64,000 nucleotides of DNA from JANPCX01 sp031431125 (lineage in GTDB: Bacteria > Pseudomonadota > Gammaproteobacteria > Burkholderiales > Burkholderiaceae_C): NCBI GenBank assembly GCA_031431125.1, contig JANPCX010000071.1:62001-126000 (forward strand). Direction: 5' to 3'. Shown here piece after piece: positions 35,123 to 43,129 of this stretch. A program made the translations under genes and the position numbers. The notes under the pieces were generated by a model that made no database searches, was not told the DNA's origin, and saw only the letters and a list, made by a program, of their open reading frames with translations. Each line of letters begins with the position of its first letter. The stretch's first letter is position 1.

Positions 35123-36060
35123 CACTCGCGGAAGTCCAGTTCGCGGTGCCGGGTCAACGTAGCGGCTTTTTGAGCAAAACGTTTGGCCAGGTTTTCTACC
35201 AAATAGACAGAGCGGTGTTGACCGCCGGTGCAACCCACGGCCACTGTGAGGAAGCTGCGCTGGTCACCCTCAAAAGCGGGCAGCCAGCGCGAGATGAAGG
35301 TGTCGATTTGGTCCAGCATCTCACCCACCTCGGGCTGTTCACGCAAGTAGTCGGCCACGCCAGCATCACGACCTGTCAGGGGGCGCAGCTCGCGGATGTA
35401 GTGTGGATTGGGCAACATGCGCACGTCGAACACATAGTCCGCGTCCAGCGGAACGCCGTGTTTGAAAGCGAAGGACTCAAACACTAAGGTGATGCGGTTG
35501 GCATTGGACTTGACCAAGTTGCGCATCCAGGCCCGCAGCTGTGTGGGGCGCAGTTGGCTGGTGTCGATGACGGTGGAAACCTCGCGCAAATCAGACAGCA
35601 GCTCGCGCTCGAGTTCAATGGCGTCGACCAAGGCGCGGCCACCTTCTTGTATCTCGTTGGTCAGGCGTGACAGCGGGTGGGGACGGCGTGATTCGGAAAA
35701 CCGCCGCACCAGGGCGTCGGTGGTGGCGTCCAAAAAAACCGAACGAATCGGGACACCTTCCGCGCGCAGGTCTTTCAGCAAGGGCAACAAATGCGGCAGG
35801 GAGCCCGCGCTGCGCACATCGACCGCAATCGCCACCCTGGGCTCTGACCGTTCGCTCTCCAAACGCAGAAAGTCCCGCAGCAACTCTGGTGGCAAGTTGT
35901 CGACACAGAAATAGCCCGCGTCTTCCAGGGCATGCAAGGCCACTGACTTGCCTGAGCCGGAAATGCCGGTCACCAGCATGACGTTACGCGAGCGCCGCTC
36001 AAACAGCGGCAGGCCATCGGCCGAAGGCGCAGGAGCTTGTTTTTTGGGTGAGCGGGTCAT
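35122..36060 (-). CDS. rapZ: RNase adapter protein RapZ
   Basis: A 312-residue RapZ/YvcJ-type P-loop protein. Walker A is in VTGISGSGKSVALHALEDAG, followed by YFCVDNLPPELL; Walker B-like VFLDATTDALVRRFSE with SRRPHPL; and the C-terminal VAVGCTGGQHRSVYLVENLA. In E. coli it directs GlmZ sRNA to RNase E to adjust GlmS; in betaproteobacteria it is often near hprK and PTS genes, but here it is between recN and a LON-domain gene. The first 20 residues are extra to the family core. Confidence 0.93.
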   Translation of the reverse strand: MTRSPKKQAPAPSADGLPLFERRSRNVMLVTGISGSGKSVALHALEDAGYFCVDNLPPELLRDFLRLESERSEPRVAIAVDVRSAGSLPHLLPLLKDLRAEGVPIRSVFLDATTDALVRRFSESRRPHPLSRLTNEIQEGGRALVDAIELERELLSDLREVSTVIDTSQLRPTQLRAWMRNLVKSNANRITLVFESFAFKHGVPLDADYVFDVRMLPNPHYIRELRPLTGRDAGVADYLREQPEVGEMLDQIDTFISRWLPAFEGDQRSFLTVAVGCTGGQHRSVYLVENLAKRFAQKAATLTRHRELDFRE

Positions 36061-37796
36061 GGTTTGGTGGCGCGGGGCGTTTTGCTCTTGCTGGCAGTGG
36101 GAGGAGGTGCCGATGGCAAAGCATCGGTCGCGACGGTGAGCATTTCTTGGGCATGTGCCAAGCTGGTGCTTGAGAGTTGCTGGCCACCCAACATGCGGGC
36201 GATCTCTGCTACGCGCATTTCGCCTTGAACCGCGCTGACGCCACTCAACGTTTGTCCTTGCTGCGTGGTTTTGGTCACGACGAAGTGCTGGTCGGCGCAG
36301 GCGGCCACTTGCGGCAGATGGGTCACGGCCAATACTTGCCGGTTGCCACCGAGTTGTTTCATCAAACGTCCCACGGTGTCGGCGACAGCGCCGCCCACAC
36401 CGGAGTCGATTTCATCAAAAATCAAAGTGCCCGCACTGGGCTCACTCGCGCCGCTCTGCATCTTCTGGCGCGAGGAGGTGGTGATGGCCACCGCCAAAGC
36501 CAAACGCGACAACTCGCCGCCCGAGGCCACTTTGGTCAAGGGGCGCGGGGTGCTGCCCTCATGGCCAGCCACCAAAAACTCGGCCGACTCCAAACCCCAG
36601 GATTGCGGGCTGTTCTGCGCCGCGAGCAAAACCTCAAACCGCCCACCCACCATGCCCAGTTGTTGCATGGCCTGGGTGATCGCCTGCGCCAACTCCGGGG
36701 CCGCCTTTTTGCGAGCCACCGTGACCAGCGCAGCCTCGGCCTGGAACTTGGCATGTGCCAGCGCCAAGGCCTTGGTGAGTACGTCGACATCACACGCTTG
36801 ATCAAGCGCTTGCAGCTCCGTTTTCCACGATGCCAACAACACCGGCAGTTCTTGTGGCGGGCGGCGATAACGTCGCGCCAAACTCATCCAGGCAGACATC
36901 CGTTCGTCGAGTTCTTGCAGCCGCTGCGGCTCCACTTCGGTGCGGTTCAGGTAGTTGGACAAACTGTGACCCGCGTCTTGCAGTTGCGCTTGCGCACTTT
37001 GCAGAACCTCAATGATGTTCTTCAGCTCGGCATCAAAGTCGGCCACGTTGTGCAGGTGGTCGATGGCGGCGCTGTTCAGGTCTTGCGCGTTGTTGGGGGC
37101 CTCGCTCAGCGCTTGCGTGGCCTGCTGCGCTGCGTCGATCAGGGCTTGGGCATGAGAGAGTTTTTGATGTTCACTGTTGAGCGCAGGCCATTCGTCGTCG
37201 CTGGGGGCGAGTTTGTCCAACTCCCCAATTTGCCAAACCAAACGTTCGCGCTCGCGGCTCAATTGGTCTTGTTGCAATTCGGCGTCTTGCAGCTTTTGCT
37301 CGGCCAAGCGCCAAGCGGCCCAGGCCTGGGCGACCGCGGTGGTATCGACTTGGGCATAGGTGTCCAACAAGCCCCGAACTGACGCGGCGCGTGTGAGGCT
37401 TTGCCAAGCGTGCTGCCCATGGATGTCCACCAGGTGGTCGGCGGCTTCACGCAATTGGGTGAGCGTGGCGCTGCTGCCATTGACCCAGGCGCGGCTTTTG
37501 CCTTGGGTGTCGATGCTGCGGCGAAGCAGCAGGCTGTCCTCCACTTCAAACCCAGCTTCTTCCAACCACGGCCGCAGCGAAGCCGGCGTGTCGAACTCGG
37601 CGGTGATTTCGGTGCGTGATGCACCTTCACGCACCACGGCGGCATCACCCCGGCTGCCCAGGGCGAGTTGCAAAGCGTCGATCAAAATGGATTTGCCCGC
37701 GCCAGTTTCACCCGTCAACACCGAGAAACCAGCGCAGAAGTCCACCTCCAGCGCGGTGACGATGACGAAATCCCGAAGGGCCAAACGTCGCAACAT
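36057..37796 (-). CDS. recN: DNA repair protein RecN
   Basis: A 579-residue SMC-like ATPase of double-strand break repair. MLRRLALRDFVIVTALEVDF, Walker A in VLTGETGAGKSILIDALQLA, the coiled-coil arms (residues about 160-340) and the signature/Walker B pair SGGELSRLALA and LIFDEIDSGVGG are present. The C-terminal tail is Pro/Ser/Lys-rich. It overlaps rapZ by four bases, so the two are co-translated. Confidence 0.95.
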   Translation of the reverse strand: MLRRLALRDFVIVTALEVDFCAGFSVLTGETGAGKSILIDALQLALGSRGDAAVVREGASRTEITAEFDTPASLRPWLEEAGFEVEDSLLLRRSIDTQGKSRAWVNGSSATLTQLREAADHLVDIHGQHAWQSLTRAASVRGLLDTYAQVDTTAVAQAWAAWRLAEQKLQDAELQQDQLSRERERLVWQIGELDKLAPSDDEWPALNSEHQKLSHAQALIDAAQQATQALSEAPNNAQDLNSAAIDHLHNVADFDAELKNIIEVLQSAQAQLQDAGHSLSNYLNRTEVEPQRLQELDERMSAWMSLARRYRRPPQELPVLLASWKTELQALDQACDVDVLTKALALAHAKFQAEAALVTVARKKAAPELAQAITQAMQQLGMVGGRFEVLLAAQNSPQSWGLESAEFLVAGHEGSTPRPLTKVASGGELSRLALAVAITTSSRQKMQSGASEPSAGTLIFDEIDSGVGGAVADTVGRLMKQLGGNRQVLAVTHLPQVAACADQHFVVTKTTQQGQTLSGVSAVQGEMRVAEIARMLGGQQLSSTSLAHAQEMLTVATDALPSAPPPTASKSKTPRATKP

Positions 37797-37814
37797 GGTT
37801 AAAAGCGCTCTTTA

Positions 37815-37972
37815 GTGCTGCGACACAGAGATAACGGAACACGATGAAAGTTCAGCTTCGTGCGCATGGCAAGGCGCAAACCACAGCGATGCCCAGGTAT
37901 CGCGCGGATTTGCAACGCCGCCGTAGGTAGGAAGATGTGCTTTCATGTTTCGTTATCTCTGTGTCGCAGTAC
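37815..37972. repeat. R2 repeat, copy B
   Basis: The outer arms GTGCTGCGACACAGAGATAA and CG (37815-37836), and their complement at 37951-37972, pair over 22 bases with one G-T. The stem continues inward to about 37841/37946. Inside lies the R2 core AAGGCGCAAACCACAGCG, a variable hairpin (GCGAT/ATCGC) and ATTTGCAACG. It fills the gap between recN and nadK. The arms share nothing with those of copies C and D. Confidence 0.75.
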
Positions 37973-37977
37973 GGGGT

Positions 37978-38871
37978 TCAATAGCCAGTGTTGGTGCCTG
38001 CATTCCATCGCAATTTGCGACGCAAGGTGGCGTAGTAACTCCAGCCCAGTGGATGCAAAAACCGCACCTGGTGGGCGGAACGCCGCACCGTGATGGCGTC
38101 GCCATGCAGCAAGCTGGCCAGGCTTTGCATGTCGAAGTTCACGCTCGCGTCCCGTCCCGCCACAATTTCAATGCGAACTTCGCCAGCGTCGGGCAATACG
38201 ATGGGGCGGTTGGACAGGTCATGCGGCGCGATGGGCACCATCACCCAACCCGCAATGCCCGGGTGCAATAGCGGCCCACCCGCCGACAGCGCGTAGGCGG
38301 TAGAGCCCGTGGGCGAGGCCACGATCAAACCGTCGGCCCGGATGTTGGCCACCGCTTCTTGGTTGATGTCGATTTTCAACTCCACCATGCTCGCGGTGGC
38401 GCCACGGCTCACCACCACATCGTTCATGGCCAAGGCTTCAAAGATGCAGGCACCATCACGCCAAACATTGCCTTCGAGCATGGTCCGACGTTCTTCGACA
38501 TAGTCGCCCGCAATCATGGGGGCCAGGGTTGCGGCGTATTCCCCCACCGGCACATCGGTGATGAAACCCAGTCGCCCTTGGTTGATGCCCACCAAGGGCA
38601 CACCAAAACGCGCCAGCTGCCGGGCAATGCCCAGCATGGTGCCGTCGCCGCCTACCACCACCGCCAAGTCGCAGTGTTGACCAATCTCCGTCGGCGTGAA
38701 TGAGCCGTGTCCAGTCAAGCCCGTGTTCAAGGCGGTTTCCCGCTCCAGCGAGACCCCCAGGCCGAGGCGCATTAAAAACTGTGCGATCTCTTCCAGCACA
38801 CCCGCCATGCCCACGGCGTTGTGTTTGCCCACCAGGGCAGCATGTTTGAAGCGATTAGGGCCTGCCATCAC
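37978..38871 (-). CDS. nadK: NAD kinase
   Basis: A 297-residue ATP-NAD kinase making NADP. The GGDGTMLGIARQLARFGVPL block (residues about 63-82), NQGRLGFITDV, NDVVVSRGATASMVEL and DGLIVASPTGSTAYALSAGG are diagnostic. The start MMAGPNRF lies within a 32-bp sequence repeated in inverted form at 39095-39126. It is divergent from hrcA and 181 bp upstream of recN on the same strand. Confidence 0.95.
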   Translation of the reverse strand: MMAGPNRFKHAALVGKHNAVGMAGVLEEIAQFLMRLGLGVSLERETALNTGLTGHGSFTPTEIGQHCDLAVVVGGDGTMLGIARQLARFGVPLVGINQGRLGFITDVPVGEYAATLAPMIAGDYVEERRTMLEGNVWRDGACIFEALAMNDVVVSRGATASMVELKIDINQEAVANIRADGLIVASPTGSTAYALSAGGPLLHPGIAGWVMVPIAPHDLSNRPIVLPDAGEVRIEIVAGRDASVNFDMQSLASLLHGDAITVRRSAHQVRFLHPLGWSYYATLRRKLRWNAGTNTGY

Positions 38872-38892
38872 TTAAATCGCTCCTGCGTGACA

Positions 38893-38980
38893 TAACAAAA
38901 CAGTCCCAATCTAGGCGCAAAGCGCAGCCGGGTTGTACACCCGGCGAGCATTTGCAACGAGGAGTGGGGCTGTTTTGTTA
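38893..38980 (+). repeat. R2 repeat, copy C
   Basis: Arms TAACAAAACAG-T-CCC (38893-38907) and GGG-G-CTGTTTTGTTA (38966-38980) pair over 15 bases with one G-U. The core runs TAGGCGCAAAGCGCAGCC, hairpin CCGGGT/ACCCGG, GCGAGCATTTGCAACGA. It nearly equals copy A outside the hairpin. Confidence 0.75.
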
Positions 38981-38993
38981 CCTCACCCTTCAG

Positions 38994-39095
38994 GCCGGTG
39001 CGGCAAATCGCGCAGGGCGGCGTTGCAGCCCTTGCCCGGGGGAAGAACCCCGGGCGGCGAACTGCGCCTACCCCTGCGCGATTTGCCACACCGGC
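38994..39095 (-). repeat. R2 repeat, copy D (opposite orientation)
   Basis: Arms 38994-39017 and 39072-39095 (GCCGGTGCGGCAAATCGCGC and GGG; complement with one mismatch over 24 bases). The core on the minus strand reads TAGGCGCAGTTCGCCGCC, hairpin CCCGGGG/CCCCGGG, then GGGCTGCAACGCC. Where other copies pair GCAAA with TTTGC, this one pairs GCAG with CTGC, a compensatory change. Confidence 0.65.
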
Positions 39096-39188
39096 GCAGG
39101 GGTGATTTAAGTGATGGCAGGCCCTAGGCATGCGGGGAATTACACCACAGCAGGGTTGCGCCCACTGGGGCCACGCAGGGGCGCCGCC

Positions 39189-39194
39189 TACAAT
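39189..39194 (+). promoter_or_regulatory. Candidate -10 box close to the hrcA start
   Basis: TACAAT ends nine bases before the hrcA ATG at 39204, implying a very short or absent leader. No CIRCE palindrome was found here. Confidence 0.3.
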
Positions 39195-39203
39195 GAATCC
39201 ACC

Positions 39204-40232
39204 ATGGACGATCGCGCCAAAACCCTGCTCAAAACCTTGGTCGAACGCTACATTGCCGACGGCCAGCCCGTGGGCTCGCGCACCTTGTCCAAAGCCTCAG
39301 GTCTAGAGCTGTCCCCCGCCACCATTCGCAATGTGATGGCCGACCTGGAAGAGCTCGGTCTCATTGCCAGCCCCCACACCAGCGCTGGGCGTATTCCCAC
39401 GGCGCGGGGCTATCGCTTGTTCGTCGACACCATGCTCACCGCACAAAAGCTCGATGGCCCGCTGTTGGGGTTGGCCTCCAGCAGCGAGGCAGAACCCCAT
39501 TTGCAAGCTGACCAACCCCAACGTGTCATCGCCAACGCCGCCCAGTTGTTGTCCAGCTTGTCGAGTTTTGTGGGCGTGATCACCGCGCCGCGCAAGGTCA
39601 GCGTGTTCCACCACATCGAGTTCATGCGGCTGTCTGAGCGGCGCATCTTGGTCATCTTGGTGGCCCCCGACGGTGATGTGCAAAACCGCGTCATCTTCAC
39701 CGCCCAAGACTACACGCCCGCCCAGTTGCAAGAAGCCAGCAATTTCTTGAGCGCCACCTATGCCGGCCACACCATCGAAGAAGTGCGCGAGCGACTCAAG
39801 AACGAAGTCGATACCCTGCGCGGCGAAATTGCCAGCTTGATGCAAGCCGCGGTACAGGCCGGCAGTGATGCCTTGACTGACAGCCAAGAACAAGTCGTCA
39901 TCAGCGGCGAGCGCAACCTGCTCACCGTGCAAGACTTCAGCAACGACATGGGCAGCCTGCGCAAACTGTTTGACTTGTTCGAGCAAAAAACCCAACTCAT
40001 GCGTTTGCTTGATGTGAGCAGCCGCGCCGACGGCGTGCGCATATACATTGGCGGTGAAAGCCAAGTGGTGCCGTTTGAAGAACTGTCAGTCGTGTCTGCC
40101 CCCTATGTGGTGGATGGCCAAGTCGTCGGCACCCTGGGCGTCATCGGCCCCACCCGCATGGCTTACGACCGCATGATCCAAATCGTGGACATCACCTCGC
40201 GTTTGGTGGGCAATGCGCTGAGCGCCAAGTGA
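39204..40232 (+). CDS. hrcA: Heat-inducible transcription repressor HrcA
   Basis: A 342-residue repressor. The N-terminal winged helix shows as AKTLLKTLVERYIADGQPVG and LELSPATIRNVMADLEELGL, followed by HTSAGRIPTARGYRLFVD, a HrcA signature. The C-terminal GAF-like domain ends with VGTLGVIGPTRMAYDRMIQI. HrcA binds CIRCE near groESL with GroEL as co-factor; no chaperone gene or CIRCE is in this window. ATG at 39204 begins the conserved domain; the frame is open to 39111 through the inverted nadK duplication. Confidence 0.95.
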   Translation: MDDRAKTLLKTLVERYIADGQPVGSRTLSKASGLELSPATIRNVMADLEELGLIASPHTSAGRIPTARGYRLFVDTMLTAQKLDGPLLGLASSSEAEPHLQADQPQRVIANAAQLLSSLSSFVGVITAPRKVSVFHHIEFMRLSERRILVILVAPDGDVQNRVIFTAQDYTPAQLQEASNFLSATYAGHTIEEVRERLKNEVDTLRGEIASLMQAAVQAGSDALTDSQEQVVISGERNLLTVQDFSNDMGSLRKLFDLFEQKTQLMRLLDVSSRADGVRIYIGGESQVVPFEELSVVSAPYVVDGQVVGTLGVIGPTRMAYDRMIQIVDITSRLVGNALSAK

Positions 40233-40283
40233 TCCTTGGATCGGCCTCTACAATCCAAGCTCTTCCCTTCCTGTGGAAGTGAG

Positions 40284-40360
40284 GGGCCGTTAGCTCAGTT
40301 GGTTAGAGCAGAGGACTCATAATCCTTTGGTCGCTGGTTCGAGCCCAGCACGGCCTACCA
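40284..40360 (+). tRNA. tRNA with CAT anticodon, probably tRNA-Ile2 (else Met)
   Basis: A 77-base cloverleaf: acceptor GGGCCGT pairs with ACGGCCT (first pair G-U), D arm TAGCTCAGTTGGTTAGAGC, anticodon loop CTCATAA, T arm GCTGG-TTCGAGC-CCAGC, discriminator A and encoded CCA. The loop and variable region (CTTTGGTCGCTGGTTC) match bacterial tRNA-Ile with lysidine-modified CAU rather than elongator Met. The accessory catabolic locus begins downstream of its 3' end. Confidence 0.9.
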
Positions 40361-40787
40361 AAGAATCAACGCAGGCGTCGCGCAGATACGAGGCGTCTAC
40401 GCGAAACGTCGCGGTGTGACCTGGCGCGATGTACCCACGAAAGTGCGCTCGATTCGGAGTATTGAACTCAACGCTGTCAATGTGCTGAGGCTGACACGCG
40501 CCCGATCGTGTCTTGGTGCTTGGAGATAACCCCATTTCTGAGGTTCGTGCGGACAATTGTGCGGGCATGCACACCGTTCAGGCGTTGCGGCCCGGCGTTG
40601 CCGCAGACGATGAAGCCAGGTATCGAATCGTCGAGCTGGGCGCCCTGTGGCCCATCATCAATCTGACCACTCAACTACCGCAGTTTGTTTGACGACGAGC
40701 CTTCAACTGTTGATCGTGTCGACGCCCGCTCGCTACAATGCGAGCACTGCGGGTCGTCACTCCAATGCTGACTTTCGCGGTATCGCG
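40361..40787. other. Gene-free spacer after the tRNA
   Basis: 427 bases with no intact gene. The right half contains a decayed HAD-hydrolase fragment (40495-40692). The left half (40361-40494) shows no convincing coding or repeat signal. No copy of the tRNA 3' end was seen elsewhere in the window, so there is no direct proof of integration here. Confidence 0.6.
40495..40692 (+). pseudogene. C-terminal fragment of a HAD-superfamily hydrolase
   Basis: The frame from 40495 to the TGA at 40690-40692 reads 65 residues including APDRVLVLGDNPISEVRADN and AGMHTVQALRPGV. This is the motif IV region of a haloacid dehalogenase-like phosphatase (strand, GD, acidic residue, then AGM-x-T-V). An in-frame stop lies immediately upstream (40492-40494), and no start or upstream motif I was found, so the N-terminal two-thirds is missing. 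It appears to be the remnant of a gene lost next to the tRNA. Confidence 0.5.
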
Positions 40788-41807
40788 TCAACAGGACTGC
40801 CGCAAGAGCAAGTGAGGGTCAGAGAGAAATACCTGGCGCTCGATGGACGGAGTTTGAATTCGCTTGAGCAACATCGTGGCAGCCGTCTCGCCGAGTTGCC
40901 CCGGATTGATGTCGATGGTGCTCAGCGGCGGATTGGACTGAGCGGTGTCGAGCACGTTGTCAAAGCCCATCAATCCGAAGTCAGTGCCCGCACGCAGGTG
41001 GTGATCACCCAGCGCGGTCAGCGCACCCAGCGCAGTGATGTCGTTGTAGCAAACGGCGGCCGTCGGTTTCGATTTTGATTTCAGCAACTCCGTTAAGGCA
41101 GCTCGACCGCCCTCGCGGTTGGGTTGCGCGGCGATGATGAATTTTTGATCCAGTGGCAGTTTTGCTTTTCTCAGCGCTTTCTCATACCCGGCCAAACGTT
41201 CCTGATAAACCGCTCCCGACAGGCCGCCCAAAAAGCCGATGCGTTTGTGGCCCAGATCGATCAGGTGCTGTGTGGCCATTTGAATGCCAAGGGTGTTGTG
41301 GGCGCCGACAAAATCATAGGTCCCCTCACCCAGAGGACGAATCATGATGACGCTGGGAATACGCCAGCCGCGTAGATCTTCGGGAAGAGACAGCGGCGTG
41401 CCTTGCGCGGGGCAGATGACCAACCCGGCGGTGTTTTGCTCTCGCATGGACAGTAAAACTTTTCTTTGCCGATTCACGTCTTCGTGCGTGTGCGCCATCA
41501 AAACAATATAGCCTGCATCGACCAATTTGCGCTCTACCCCGATCAGCAGCTCGGTGAAGAATGGATTGGCAAGATCGTTGATGATGACACCGACTGTGTT
41601 TGACGATTGACGGCGAAGATCGGCCGCCTGGCGGTTGTAGACATAACCCAACTGCCACGCCGCTTCCTGTACGCGTTGTGCCGTTTCTTCCCTGATAAGA
41701 GGGCTGCCTTGCAGCACCAGCGACACCGTTGATTTGGACACCCCAGCGGCCTGCGCCACATCCAAGATGGTGAGTCCGCGTTTGGTTGTAGTGCTCCGAG
41801 TTTTCAT
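40788..41807 (-). CDS. LacI-family transcriptional regulator
   Basis: A 339-residue LacI/GalR regulator. The DNA-binding domain is LTILDVAQAAGVSKSTVSLV with LQGSPLIREETAQRVQEAA and hinge LGYVYNRQAADLRRQ; the periplasmic-binding-protein-like sensor follows (VGVIINDLANPFFTELLIGV; IGFLGGLSG; GLMGFDN). ATG at 41807 is preceded by AGGAGA; the longer frame to 41870 lacks a ribosome site. It is divergent from the ROK gene and is the natural candidate to bind the three TTGGAACGTTCCAA-type palindromes of the locus. Ligand unknown, probably a sugar. Confidence 0.92.
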   Translation of the reverse strand: MKTRSTTTKRGLTILDVAQAAGVSKSTVSLVLQGSPLIREETAQRVQEAAWQLGYVYNRQAADLRRQSSNTVGVIINDLANPFFTELLIGVERKLVDAGYIVLMAHTHEDVNRQRKVLLSMREQNTAGLVICPAQGTPLSLPEDLRGWRIPSVIMIRPLGEGTYDFVGAHNTLGIQMATQHLIDLGHKRIGFLGGLSGAVYQERLAGYEKALRKAKLPLDQKFIIAAQPNREGGRAALTELLKSKSKPTAAVCYNDITALGALTALGDHHLRAGTDFGLMGFDNVLDTAQSNPPLSTIDINPGQLGETAATMLLKRIQTPSIERQVFLSDPHLLLRQSC

Positions 41808-41985
41808 TGATCTCCTGTTCCCGTCTGCATGTACCGGGGTGCATCGCGCATCTCCATGTATCGCGCGCACGACATGAGTAGTGCAATAACATGCCCGCCG
41901 ATGCGGATTGTGTCTCGCGCGTCGTTTGAATTGTCTGGCGCAGTCTCTTTTGACAATTTCTCTTCATTTTCTAAGGCAGAAGCAT

Positions 41986-43011
41986 ATGGCCTCCCCAGCA
42001 GATTGCAACGGCGAACAACATCCTTCGGTATCCCTTCCCTTCGCAGTGTCACTGCCCGTCACGCTACCTGGGCAGCGCCCAGTGGTGGGGGTTGACATTG
42101 GAGGAACCAAGGTGTCGGTGGTAGTGGCGGATGCCCAAGGTGTTCGTGGCAAGGTAACGGAGCCCACTGCCAAGCATGGCGAGTCCGGTGCGTTGGCGTT
42201 GCAGGTCAGGCGTTTGGTTCACGACAGTTGCAGCTTGGCTGGCGTGTCAGTGCTTGAGCTGGGAAGAATGGGGATTTCGGCCTGTGGTCCATTCGTGCTT
42301 CGTGACGGGTTGGTGGAGCTGGCGACCCCCAATATTTGCGGGGGCCTGTCGAAGCGGCCGGGCCGAGGCAATGATTGGACGACGGCGCCGCTGGAGGCAC
42401 CGTTGGCAGCAGAGTTTCGAGGCGTTCGGGTGGAAAACGACGGCATTGCTGCGTTGGAGGCTGAGCGCCGCTGGGGTGCTTTGCAAGGGGTGGATCACTG
42501 CGCCTACGTTACCTGGAGTACCGGTATTGGGGTAGGTTTGTGCGTAGATGGGCGAGTGCTGCGCGGAAAAAATGGCAACGCGGGCCATGCTGGGCACACC
42601 TTCGTGAGCGCTCACAGCGATGAAATTTGCGGTTGCGGGTTGGTGGGTGACCTGGAGTCACTGGTTTCGGGCAGTGCCGTGGCACGCCGTTTTCCCAACC
42701 AAGGTTTTGCGGATGCTGCTGTGCTTTTTTCTGCACTCCGATCCGGGGATCGTGCTGCTGAGTTGATCGTTGATGAACTGTGTGAATTGATGGGGCGCGC
42801 GTTGTTCAACCTGGTGGTGACATTGGACTTGCAGCGCATCAGCTTAGGGGGCAGTGTTTTTCTGCACAACAGCGAACACATTTTGCCGCGCTTGAAAAAC
42901 TTTCTGGACGGCAAGCTACCGGTCATCACTCGCAATGTCGAACTTTTGCCCGCCGGTTTAGGTGCAGCGGTGGGCGACTTTGCCGCGTTGGCATTGGTGG
43001 TGGGTGAGTGA
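41986..43011 (+). CDS. ROK-family sugar kinase
   Basis: A 341-residue ROK protein. The phosphate-1 motif is VVGVDIGGTKVSVVVADAQG; the ENDG segment (VRVENDGIAALEAERRWG) should hold the catalytic Asp; the zinc region reads GHAGHTFVSAHSDEICGCGL then VGDLESLVSG. In standard ROK kinases this is CxCGxxGCxE; here the third cysteine is replaced by Asp, so metal binding may be altered. There is no HTH, so it is an enzyme rather than a NagC/XylR-type repressor. It likely phosphorylates a hexose released in the cytoplasm. The start at 41986 is the last ATG before the core, with a 25-residue leader. Confidence 0.85.
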   Translation: MASPADCNGEQHPSVSLPFAVSLPVTLPGQRPVVGVDIGGTKVSVVVADAQGVRGKVTEPTAKHGESGALALQVRRLVHDSCSLAGVSVLELGRMGISACGPFVLRDGLVELATPNICGGLSKRPGRGNDWTTAPLEAPLAAEFRGVRVENDGIAALEAERRWGALQGVDHCAYVTWSTGIGVGLCVDGRVLRGKNGNAGHAGHTFVSAHSDEICGCGLVGDLESLVSGSAVARRFPNQGFADAAVLFSALRSGDRAAELIVDELCELMGRALFNLVVTLDLQRISLGGSVFLHNSEHILPRLKNFLDGKLPVITRNVELLPAGLGAAVGDFAALALVVGE

Positions 43012-43080
43012 ACTGCGACCCCGGCCGAGCGGCTGAATAGGGTTTCTACTGCTGTTTTGGATTCAGGATTGAACGCATAA

Positions 43081-43094
43081 TTGGAACGTTCCAA
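43081..43094. promoter_or_regulatory. LacI-type operator 1, before the main operon
   Basis: TTGGAACGTTCCAA, a perfect 14-base palindrome with the central CG typical of LacI-family operators. It is 36 bases before the ATG at 43130, so it would block a promoter for the operon starting there. Closely similar sites lie at 61143-61156 and 62509-62522. Confidence 0.8.
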
Positions 43095-43129
43095 AAAACG
43101 CTGTCACTCTCTTCTTCAAAGACTCGTCG

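Larger units (their letters stand above)
38856..39126. repeat. 32-bp inverted duplication of the nadK start, enclosing two R2 copies
   Basis: Arms 38856-38887 and 39095-39126 are inverted copies with 30 of 32 positions identical; both differences are compatible with G-U pairs in RNA. The left arm covers the first five codons of nadK and the bases before them. The right arm repeats that start in the opposite direction, 78 bp before hrcA. The 207 bp between the arms are R2 copies C and D and account for the whole nadK-hrcA gap except its hrcA-side end. Confidence 0.85.

Noticed and set aside
37815..37972. R2 copy B as an integron attC site
   Set aside because: The arms lack the GTTRRRY/RYYYAAC core boxes and there is no integrase or cassette array.
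40284..40360. Proof of a genomic island with att repeats at the CAT tRNA
   Set aside because: No second copy of the tRNA 3' end and no integrase lie in the window; the boundary idea rests only on position and the HAD remnant.
40317..40574. 85-codon minus-strand frame overlapping the CAT tRNA
   Set aside because: It runs through the tRNA gene, has no ribosome site and competes with the HAD remnant on the other strand.
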